Shown here: piece by piece, positions 10,835 through 17,263 of the stretch
Position numbering within the stretch: the stretch's first letter is position 1
How the letters are laid out: each line of letters opens with the position of its first letter
Source: Verrucomicrobiales bacterium
GTDB taxonomy: Bacteria > Verrucomicrobiota > Verrucomicrobiia > Limisphaerales > CAIMTB01
DNA length: 64,000 bases
Assembly: GCA_016795425.1 (NCBI GenBank)
Contig: JAEUHG010000227.1
Coordinates: forward strand, 1 to 64,000
Reading direction: 5' to 3'
Translations under genes and position numbers: made by a program
Notes under the pieces: model-generated
What the model saw: the letters and a program-made list of their open reading frames with translations, nothing else
Databases searched by the model: none
Told to the model about the DNA's origin: nothing

Positions 10835-11572
10835 TCAACGGCGCAACACCGCCAGAAGATGGCTGACTTCGTCCTCCAGATCCTTGGGATCGGCCACGGT
10901 CTGGGCGATCTCCTGACGCAACAGGTCGCGGTAACGCTGGCGCAATCGATGGACGGCCACCCTCGCCGCTCCTTCGGTCATGGCGAGCCGTTGACCCACT
11001 TCGGCATAGCTCGGCGTCTCGGTGTTTCCCGAAAGAAAGCCCTGCAAGGCGGTGAAAAGTTCCGCTTTGCCGGCGGTCGTCCATTCGGCGCGCAGTTGCG
11101 AGACGACCTGGTCCAGCAGCGCCAGAGCCCAGCGTTTCTCGAAGATCACCTCGGGCGTATGGGGATCTGACAATTCCGGACGAAAGCTCTCTTCGGCGGT
11201 CAATGTCTCCAAGGCCAGGGGAAGCCGTCCGCCGCCACGCTTTTGCCGGCGCTGGCGATGCCATTCGTTGGCCAACAGGTGATTGGCTGCCGCCATCAAG
11301 TAGGACCGGAACCGCCCCTTTTGTGGTGAGACACTGGCAAGTTGGTCCTTTTCCAGTAGGGCAAGAAAGACCTCCTGCACCAGGTCGAGGGCGGTCTCGA
11401 TCGAATGTCCTTGGCGGCGGATGTAGGTGTAGAGCGGTCGGGAATAGATCTGATACAGGTGTCCCAAAGCCGCCTCCGCCTCGTCCGAGGCGCGGTCGCC
11501 CGCCCGCAGGACCAGGCTCCAATGGGTCGTCGCGAACGCTCTCGCCGGGAGGGTTGTCGGATCGCTTTTCAT
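10835..11572 (-). CDS. ECF-type RNA polymerase sigma factor (paralogue)
   Basis: The 245-residue product shares the FATTHWSLVL opening, the region 2 helix set (ALDLVQEVFLALL, KGRFRSYLMAAANHLLANEWHR) and a C-terminal region 4 helix (AARVAVHRLRQRYRDLLR) with the sigma factor at 343-1062. The start at 11572 was preferred to the one 42 bases upstream because a GGAGAGG sequence lies about 13 bases before it and the paralogue begins at the same point. The gene sits directly upstream of the second kinase in the same orientation, so the pair forms a sigma-kinase unit. It follows the acetyltransferase gene by 52 bases and may be read from its own promoter. Confidence 0.85.
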   Translation of the reverse strand: MKSDPTTLPARAFATTHWSLVLRAGDRASDEAEAALGHLYQIYSRPLYTYIRRQGHSIETALDLVQEVFLALLEKDQLASVSPQKGRFRSYLMAAANHLLANEWHRQRRQKRGGGRLPLALETLTAEESFRPELSDPHTPEVIFEKRWALALLDQVVSQLRAEWTTAGKAELFTALQGFLSGNTETPSYAEVGQRLAMTEGAARVAVHRLRQRYRDLLRQEIAQTVADPKDLEDEVSHLLAVLRR

Positions 11573-11624
11573 GACACCCAAACCCCTCTCCGCCGGGACG
11601 CCCCACAACCCCATTCCATACCGT

Positions 11625-12164
11625 TCAGGCGAACCATTGCATATAGACTACGTCGAGCCAGCGCTCGAACTTGTGTCCGACTTGCCGAAAGTGTCCGCAT
11701 TGCGCAAATCCGAACTTCCGATGAAGCCGAAGGCTGGCGTCATTGCTGGCGTCGATCACGGCTATCACCGTGTGAAGTCCGCGCAATCGAGCGGCTTCAA
11801 GCAGTGGAGAGAGCAGCTTCGAGCCCAAGCCCTGGCCGCGCCGGTCGGCGGCGACGTAAATCGAGTTTTCGGCGGTGTACCGGTAACCGGCGCGGTCGTG
11901 GTAGGGACTCAGGGAGGACCAGCCAACGACTCGTCCCTGCTGCTCGGCGACGAACATCGCGAAGTCCTGTTTCACATGGGCGTCGTACCAGGCCAGGCGA
12001 TGCTCCAGTGTGCGCGGTTCGAAATCGTAGGAGGCCGTGGTCGTCAGAACGGCGTCGTTGTAGATGGCGAGGATGTCGGGGCAGTCGTCGCGACGCGCGC
12101 GGCGGACGGTGACCGGGACCAAGTCCATGGAAGGGAAATTGGCGATCTCACCGGCGGAAGTCAC
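11625..12164 (-). CDS. GNAT N-acetyltransferase, phosphinothricin acetyltransferase (PAT/Bar) type
   Basis: The product (179 residues) shows the PAT/Bar-type GNAT pattern. It has VRRARRDDCPDILAIYNDAV at the start, then SSLSPYHDRAGYRYTAENSIYV. An acetyl-CoA loop, DRRGQGLGSKLL, is followed by the NDASLRLHRKFGF motif. Members acetylate the amino group of phosphinothricin, methionine sulfone or related small amines in the cytoplasm; the natural substrate here is unknown. The GTG start at 12164 lies 4 bases after the alcohol dehydrogenase stop, behind GGTGAGGGC. An ATG at 12128 is an equally good alternative and matches the usual family N-terminus. It appears to be the last gene of the minus-strand unit that starts at 13669. 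Confidence 0.82.
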   Translation of the reverse strand: MTSAGEIANFPSMDLVPVTVRRARRDDCPDILAIYNDAVLTTTASYDFEPRTLEHRLAWYDAHVKQDFAMFVAEQQGRVVGWSSLSPYHDRAGYRYTAENSIYVAADRRGQGLGSKLLSPLLEAARLRGLHTVIAVIDASNDASLRLHRKFGFAQCGHFRQVGHKFERWLDVVYMQWFA

Positions 12165-12168
12165 GCCC

Positions 12169-13329
12169 TCACCAGGAACTCTCCAGGATAGCGGTGATCT
12201 CGGGTGGAGTGAGGGGGATGGGATTTGCCTTCATGCTGCTCGCAGCCGCGGCCTTCTGGGCCAGGTCCGAAAAATCCGCTGGGGTGATGCCGTAGGTTCG
12301 AAGTGTGGGGATGCGGAGATCCCGCAACAGATCAAGGACCCAGACGATACCGTCCTCGGCCACCGCGTCGTTATGACCGGTCAACTCCCGTGCCATGTGA
12401 TCAAAGCGCTCGAGGACAGGCGCATTGGGGCGACGCGACCGCAGCGCCGCCAGATTGATCGTCAGGGCGGCGCCAAGCAGCGCGGCGCAGACCGCTCCGT
12501 GCGGCGCGGGGAATGCCCCGCCAATGGGAGCGGCAAGGCCGTGCACCGCACCCAGTCCTGCGTTGGCCAGGGACAAGCCTCCCAGCAATGCCGCAACCGA
12601 CATATCGTTCCGGGCGGCCAGGTTTGAACCTTGGTTCACAGCCGTTCGCAATGACCGGGCGACGCGTCGCATCCCATCCAGACAGAAAGAGTCGGTCATC
12701 GGATTGGACCGGTTGCAGAGCCAGGGTTCAATCACCTGCGTCAGGGTGTCCAAGCCGGTGGCGGCCGTAATCGAAGGCGGCAGGTCGAGGGTCAGTGTCG
12801 CATCGACGATCGCGACACGCGCCAGGAGGCCTTGGCTGCGAAGGCTGGCCTTGACGCGATGGGCCGGTGACGTGATGACGGCATTCCGGGTCACTTCGGC
12901 GCCGGCGCCCGCCGTGGTGGGAACGGCGATCCAGGGTGCCGCCGCATTCAGGAGGGGACGTCCTTGGCCGACGACTTCGAGGTAATCCAGCAGGTCCCCC
13001 TCGTTGGCGAGCAGGCCGGCGATGGCTTTGGCGGCGTCGATCGCACTGCCTCCACCGAATCCCACCACAAACTCCGAGCCGCTCGCCCGCGCTTGGTCCA
13101 GCCCCAGGGCGATTTGGTCGAGGGTTGGTTCCCCGCCAACGAGTGGCCAGGTCGTGGTCTCGATGCCAGCGGCGGCGAGCGTGGTGAGGATCGGTCGTGC
13201 ACGGTGGGGCTGGGATCCGGTCACGACCAGACACCGGGTTCCGAAGGCGCGGGAGATGGTTCCGATTTCTGCAGAGGTGCCCGGCCCGACAACCAGGCGG
13301 GCAGCCGTGGCAAATTCAAAACGATCCAT
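12169..13329 (-). CDS. Iron-containing (group III) alcohol dehydrogenase family protein with a His-to-Gln change at the metal site
   Basis: The 386-residue protein covers a full-length group III alcohol dehydrogenase. It has an N-terminal Rossmann-like NAD(P)-binding half with GFGGGSAIDAAK at about 90-101 and PTTAGAGAEVT near 137-147, followed by an alpha-helical half. Expected metal ligands are Asp194, His263 (AVHGLA) and His277 (APHGA). The fourth position, usually His, is Gln198 in GLDTLTQVIEPW. Similar Gln-containing relatives exist as far as I recall, so this may mark a subfamily rather than loss of function, but the metal or activity could differ. The gene lies between the ABM-domain gene (34-base gap) and the acetyltransferase. 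The substrate cannot be read from the sequence. Confidence 0.85.
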   Translation of the reverse strand: MDRFEFATAARLVVGPGTSAEIGTISRAFGTRCLVVTGSQPHRARPILTTLAAAGIETTTWPLVGGEPTLDQIALGLDQARASGSEFVVGFGGGSAIDAAKAIAGLLANEGDLLDYLEVVGQGRPLLNAAAPWIAVPTTAGAGAEVTRNAVITSPAHRVKASLRSQGLLARVAIVDATLTLDLPPSITAATGLDTLTQVIEPWLCNRSNPMTDSFCLDGMRRVARSLRTAVNQGSNLAARNDMSVAALLGGLSLANAGLGAVHGLAAPIGGAFPAPHGAVCAALLGAALTINLAALRSRRPNAPVLERFDHMARELTGHNDAVAEDGIVWVLDLLRDLRIPTLRTYGITPADFSDLAQKAAAASSMKANPIPLTPPEITAILESSW

Positions 13330-13363
13330 GAACCATGCGCGTTGAGTCTCCGGCGAACCGGCA

Positions 13364-13669
13364 TCAATACGAGGCGTCGTCGGGGGAGACGTTGTTGTAT
13401 TTCGTGCTTCGCCGGGATTCCGCCATCATCGGTTCGACTGCATCCCGCCACGCGCGGTAGTGAGCGGTCTCCTTATGGGCCGCAGGGGCAGTGGAAGAGC
13501 GATAAGCCTCTACCAGGACGAATCGGGTGGGGTCGTCGGCCTGTTGCAGGACGTCGAAGCGAGCGATCCCGGGTTCAAGACGGCTATGGCTCGCGTTTTC
13601 GTGGGTGGCGATTTTGAACGCCTCTACGGACTCGGGCTTTACGTGGACCTGGACGAGGACGATCAGCAT
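13364..13669 (-). CDS. ABM-fold (LsrG/antibiotic biosynthesis monooxygenase-like) protein
   Basis: The 101-residue protein fits the dimeric alpha+beta ABM fold: a beta strand [11 protein letters not shown], then [28 protein letters not shown], then [12 protein letters not shown]. This is the layout of LsrG/YgiN-type quinol monooxygenases and autoinducer-processing enzymes. No cofactor motif is expected in this family. It is the first gene of a minus-strand group with the iron-type alcohol dehydrogenase and the acetyltransferase, which suggests a small catabolic or detoxification unit. A strong terminator at 13744-13776 separates it from the small membrane-protein gene upstream, so it should have its own promoter in 13670-13743. 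Confidence 0.8.
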   Translation of the reverse strand: MLIVLVQVHVKPESVEAFKIATHENASHSRLEPGIARFDVLQQADDPTRFVLVEAYRSSTAPAAHKETAHYRAWRDAVEPMMAESRRSTKYNNVSPDDASY

Positions 13670-13743
13670 GGGGTGAGGTGGGAACGGTGGCGGAGTCTGG
13701 TCGGAGGGTCACGCCATTTGGGATTGGCGACTGCGGTGGGAAC

Positions 13744-13776
13744 AAAAAAGGCCGCCTGCTTTGAGAGCAGGCGGCC
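13744..13776 (-). terminator. Rho-independent terminator of the small membrane-protein gene
   Basis: An 11-bp perfect stem (13750-13760 paired with 13766-13776, five-base loop TTGAG) is followed on the minus strand by six T residues (13749-13744). It lies 16 bases after the stop of the 55-codon gene at 13792-13959, where a terminator for that gene should be. This is the strongest intrinsic terminator I saw in the window. Confidence 0.9.
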
Positions 13777-13791
13777 GTGCAATTTTCTTAT

Positions 13792-13959
13792 TCAGGCCGA
13801 CCAATAGAGATACACCAAGCCCATGCAGAAGCCGGCGACGATCCATGCCGCCACGCGTTCTCTCCAGGCCGGGTGTGCCCCCTTTTGAGCGACCGTATTC
13901 TCTTCGCTCACCCCAGTATCGGGTGCGGCACCGAGTCCAGTAGCAGACAACGTATTCAT
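13792..13959 (-). CDS. Small single-TM protein of unknown function
   Basis: A 55-codon frame runs from ATG at 13959 to TGA at 13792. The first half is polar (MNTLSATGLGAAPDTG...). It is followed by a basic WRERVAAW segment and one hydrophobic helix (WIVAGFCMGLVYLYWSA) that ends exactly at the C-terminus. A strong terminator 16 bases downstream supports it as a real transcription unit. I do not recognise the family. A longer overlapping frame on the same strand reads through the terminator stem and is judged spurious. No clear Shine-Dalgarno is visible. It may be an accessory subunit of a membrane complex, but nothing nearby shows which. Confidence 0.6.
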   Translation of the reverse strand: MNTLSATGLGAAPDTGVSEENTVAQKGAHPAWRERVAAWIVAGFCMGLVYLYWSA

Positions 13960-14340
13960 ACAGCTTACGACTTTTGCCTATCGTCGGGTGGGGCTCGGAT
14001 CCCTCCTTGGTGACCCAAGAAGAATTCTTGGGTTTGCTTTTCAGCTTGGACCGTTGCCTCCCGGCGTCAGACGAGGCGAAATTGCGGTTTCGGTTGGGAA
14101 CTGTCAATCTCGCGTATGAGGAAATTCCTTAGTGTTGGAGACCAGTCGAATGTCCTATGCGCGAATCAGTTAGACCTCGCGACAGGCATCTCGGCGGGTG
14201 TTTCGATCGGGGAGCATTGATTTCATGGGAAACATGAACATCGCCGATCGGGCAACACCGAACAGGCGGCGTAACCCCGGGAAGGAACTTGCGCATGAAC
14301 GGCTTCCCTTCGGCCGTTCAGGTCTTCATTTTGTCAGGCG
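13960..14340. other. 381-base gene-free stretch with several inverted repeats
   Basis: This divergent intergenic region lies between the small membrane-protein gene (minus) and the PHP hydrolase gene (plus). It holds a near-perfect inverted repeat at 14013-14033 (9-bp arms, 3-base centre), an 11-base palindrome AGGAAATTCCT near 14120, and the nested hairpins described separately at 14198-14320. I see no plausible coding frame on either strand. It must contain the promoters of both flanking genes, but no convincing -35/-10 pair stands out. Confidence 0.6.
14198..14320 (+). promoter_or_regulatory. Candidate structured 5' leader upstream of the PHP-domain hydrolase gene
   Basis: Three pairings occur in order on the plus strand. 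An outer interrupted stem pairs GTGTT/CGATCGG (14198-14210) with CCGATCG/AACAC (14244-14258). An inner hairpin TTCATG-GGAAA-CATGAA spans 14222-14238. A separate 8-bp hairpin, TGAACGGC/GCCGTTCA, spans 14296-14320 and ends 20 bases before the ATG at 14341. The arrangement resembles a regulatory leader or attenuator, but I match it to no known riboswitch class. The pairing is visible in the sequence; the regulatory role is inference. Confidence 0.3.
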
Positions 14341-16911
14341 ATGAGGATGGCTCACCAATCCCACCTCCGGGTTTCCGCTCCTGTTCGCGCCTGGATGCGA
14401 TTGGCCGCGGTCGGTTGGGTGGTGGCATTGGCGTGGCTGCAACCGCTCGACACGCTGGGAGTCGAGGCGTTTCAAGTGGGCCCAACTCGTTGGAGGGAGT
14501 TACCAGGTGGCAAGGAGGCCGACGGGGTCGTGGGCGATTTCGTGATGCGCAACGCTCGGGTCGAGGCCGTCGTGGCCCAGGGTGCGGCCGATCGGCGGGC
14601 CAATTGGACAACTTACATTGGCCAGGATGGAACGCCGGGCAGCCTCTATGACCTCTCGTTGCGCGGTCGCGATAATGATCACCTGACCTTGTTCGCTCCG
14701 TCGAATCTGCGGGGCCCGGTTGCGCATGTGCGTGTGGTCAGGGATGGCACCGAAGGCGATGCGGTGGTGGAAACGGTGATCGATGCGGCCATGAATGAGG
14801 GATTGGCGGTGAGGCACACCTACGTGCTGCGCGAGGACTGGCAGGGGCTACTGATCCTCACCAACCTCCGCAACACAGGTCGTGAAATCAGGAGATTCGA
14901 AACCGGCGATCGCTGGCGGACGCTGTCCGACATCGTGGTGGTTCGTGGGACGACGGTCGGGGACGCGTCGGATCCCGCGGATAAATGCGCCTACGCCTAC
15001 CGTTGGTTTGAGGGACCGGGTTGGGTCCTTCCGGAGGAGGAGGTGACCGTCGCCGCTGGAGTGGAAGTGACGTTCGCGCGCGGGTTGGTGGTCGCCGATT
15101 CTCCGGCGGCCGCCTTCGGCGTCCTGGCGAGCTACGTCGAAGGCACGGCGCCCGTGCGGGGCAGCCTTCGCAATGAGCGCGGCATGGCGGTGACGACGGC
15201 GCGGGTCGAAATTCGGATCGCCGATCAATGGCTCGCAGCCTATCCGGACGCGCGCGGCAATCTGCAGTTCCCACTGCCGTTCGGAGACTATGACGTAAGG
15301 ATTCTGGATGCAGGACGGGCACCGGTGACGACACGGTTGGTCGTTCAGCCGGACCATGAAGCGCGACTCGAGGTCGATTTGGGGCCGGCAGCCGGGCTTC
15401 GATTTCGGGTGGAGGACGAGTCTGGCGACCTCATTCCCTGCAAGGTGCAGATTCTTGGAACGAACGGAACGGCATCACCCCGGCTGGGGCCTCCTCATCG
15501 GGCCCACGGCTGTCTCGACCAATATCATTCCGAGCGGGGCGACTTCGCGGTGGCTGTTCCGCCGGGTCAATACCATGTGGTCGTCACCCGCGGACCGGAA
15601 TACGGTCACGCGGCGCGGTCGGTGAGCGTGGCTCCTGGCCAGGAAGCTGTCGTGGCGGTTCGGCTTCCGCGGCAGGTGTCGACACGGGGTTGGATCAGTG
15701 CCGACTTTCATTCGCACTCAACGCTCAGCGGCGACAGCCTCTGTGGACTGGAGGATCGATTGATCAACTTGGCTGCGGAGCACATCGAGTTTGCACCGGC
15801 AACGGAGCACAACCGGTTGGCCGATTGGTCGCCTGCCATCGAGCGATTGGGATTGAAGGACCGACTGGCAACGGTGACCGGCATCGAGTTGACGGGTCCC
15901 GGAGCGCACTGGAACGCATTTCCCTTCGAACCCGAACCCGGTGTCGCGGAAGGGGGAGCGCCGCGTTGGTCCAAAGATCCACGCGTCAGTGCGCTGACCT
16001 TGCGGGAATTCCAGGGGCCGAATCCGGACCGCTGGGTGCAATGGAATCATCCGGATCTGATCGAAGGACTGTTTGACCGCAATGGGGACGGCGAAGCGGA
16101 CGGGGGATATTCGGGTTTGATCGCCATGGGGGACGGGATGGAGGCGGCGGGCCTGGGTATTCTGGCGACGAGTCCTTACGCCATTGACCGCGCTCCCAAT
16201 GGCCGGGAGATCGTGGTGACCCAGAGGGAGTTCGTATGGCTGCAATTGCTCAACCAGGGACACCGCTGGGTCTGCGTCGCCGTCTCGGACGCCCACGGGG
16301 TGCATGACAACGGGGTCGGGGGTTGGCGCTCTTACATTGCCAGTCCCACCGATGATCCGGGACGGATCGATGGGCGAGTGATCAGCCGCAATGCGAAGGC
16401 CGGTCGGGTGATGGTGACAACGGGCCCGTTCTTGGAGGTGGCTGCGGCTGACGGAACCGAAGCAGGTGGAACGACGCAATGTCGGGGAGAACTCGGACTA
16501 CGCATTCGTGTGCAATGCGCCGATTGGCTCGACATCGATCGTGTCCAAGTCCTGGTCAATGGGCGTCCTCGACCCGACTTGAATTTCACCCGGCGCAGTC
16601 ATCCGGAGGCCTTTCGGCCAGGGGCTGTGCGATTCGAGCGGGAAGTTGGAGTGAAGTTGGATCAAGACGCTCATTTGATCGTGGTGGCCTGTGGCGAGAA
16701 TTCGACATTGAAGACCGGATTCGGCACCAGTGGTCCCGGAGCCTGGCGTCCGTGCGCATACCATAACCCGATCTATGTCGATGTGGATGGCGGCGGCTTC
16801 AAGGCCAGCGGCGATACCCTCGGCTGGGGGCTGCCGGTGCGTCGCATCGATGTTGAGGAAGTCCGACGCTGGAATGCACGTGGCGGGCCCGACCACAGTG
16901 CGGCTCGCTGA
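14341..16911 (+). CDS. Exported CehA/McbA-type PHP-domain metallohydrolase
   Basis: The 856-residue protein starts with a signal-peptide-like segment (about residues 17-42). An all-beta region follows, with carboxypeptidase-regulatory-like beta sandwiches around 270-440. A PHP metallohydrolase domain spans about 450-700. The metal-binding pattern DFHSHS places His457 and His459, and is followed by ATEHN and SDAHGVHDNG. This order matches CehA/McbA-type proteins, which hydrolyse esters or phosphoesters, although the physiological substrate of most members is unknown. The start is either the ATG at 14341 or the one at 14347; neither has a clear ribosome site. It stands alone, convergent with the STAS gene 28 bases downstream of its stop. 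Confidence 0.8.
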   Translation: MRMAHQSHLRVSAPVRAWMRLAAVGWVVALAWLQPLDTLGVEAFQVGPTRWRELPGGKEADGVVGDFVMRNARVEAVVAQGAADRRANWTTYIGQDGTPGSLYDLSLRGRDNDHLTLFAPSNLRGPVAHVRVVRDGTEGDAVVETVIDAAMNEGLAVRHTYVLREDWQGLLILTNLRNTGREIRRFETGDRWRTLSDIVVVRGTTVGDASDPADKCAYAYRWFEGPGWVLPEEEVTVAAGVEVTFARGLVVADSPAAAFGVLASYVEGTAPVRGSLRNERGMAVTTARVEIRIADQWLAAYPDARGNLQFPLPFGDYDVRILDAGRAPVTTRLVVQPDHEARLEVDLGPAAGLRFRVEDESGDLIPCKVQILGTNGTASPRLGPPHRAHGCLDQYHSERGDFAVAVPPGQYHVVVTRGPEYGHAARSVSVAPGQEAVVAVRLPRQVSTRGWISADFHSHSTLSGDSLCGLEDRLINLAAEHIEFAPATEHNRLADWSPAIERLGLKDRLATVTGIELTGPGAHWNAFPFEPEPGVAEGGAPRWSKDPRVSALTLREFQGPNPDRWVQWNHPDLIEGLFDRNGDGEADGGYSGLIAMGDGMEAAGLGILATSPYAIDRAPNGREIVVTQREFVWLQLLNQGHRWVCVAVSDAHGVHDNGVGGWRSYIASPTDDPGRIDGRVISRNAKAGRVMVTTGPFLEVAAADGTEAGGTTQCRGELGLRIRVQCADWLDIDRVQVLVNGRPRPDLNFTRRSHPEAFRPGAVRFEREVGVKLDQDAHLIVVACGENSTLKTGFGTSGPGAWRPCAYHNPIYVDVDGGGFKASGDTLGWGLPVRRIDVEEVRRWNARGGPDHSAAR

Positions 16912-16939
16912 GACGGGTGACGGCGTTGAACCGGTCGAT

Positions 16940-17263
16940 TCAGGAGGCCACGACGAGTTCCACGTGTCGGTCGATGCGCAGGAAGAGGAGGGTGCGATGG
17001 ACGAACCGACTTTTCACCGTGACGGTGATTCCGAGCTTGCGGGTCTGGCAGGCGCGGATGATTCCGACGAGGAAGTTCACCCCGGCGGAGTCAATCATGT
17101 TCACGGCGCAGAGGTTGAGATGGACTTTTCCGACCTGGGAGTATTTGAGGGCGGTGTCGTCGAAGAGGGGGAGGATCTCGGCGCGGAGAGACTCGACCGT
17201 CGTGCTAAGAAGGTCGGTGGGAATTCCGATGGCGAGGACTTGATCGTCGATGGTGTGGTTCAT
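16940..17263 (-). CDS. STAS-domain anti-anti-sigma factor-like protein
   Basis: The 107-residue product is a single STAS domain: VEKVHLNLCAVNMIDSAGVNFLV-like strand-helix order, with the DSAGVN motif holding the expected phosphorylatable Ser. STAS proteins such as SpoIIAA and RsbV are switched by Ser phosphorylation from an HATPase-type kinase and by dephosphorylation from a PP2C phosphatase. Both activities are predicted in the gene immediately upstream, whose stop overlaps this ATG (ATGA at 17260-17263). The two genes should therefore be translationally coupled and form a compact partner switch. The final target (a sigma factor, cyclase or other protein) is not visible. Confidence 0.85.
   Translation of the reverse strand: MNHTIDDQVLAIGIPTDLLSTTVESLRAEILPLFDDTALKYSQVGKVHLNLCAVNMIDSAGVNFLVGIIRACQTRKLGITVTVKSRFVHRTLLFLRIDRHVELVVAS

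Noticed and set aside
13709-14107. 132-codon minus-strand frame overlapping the small membrane-protein gene
   Set aside because: It reads through the strong terminator stem and has no membrane or domain pattern, while the alternative 55-codon frame ends just before that terminator.
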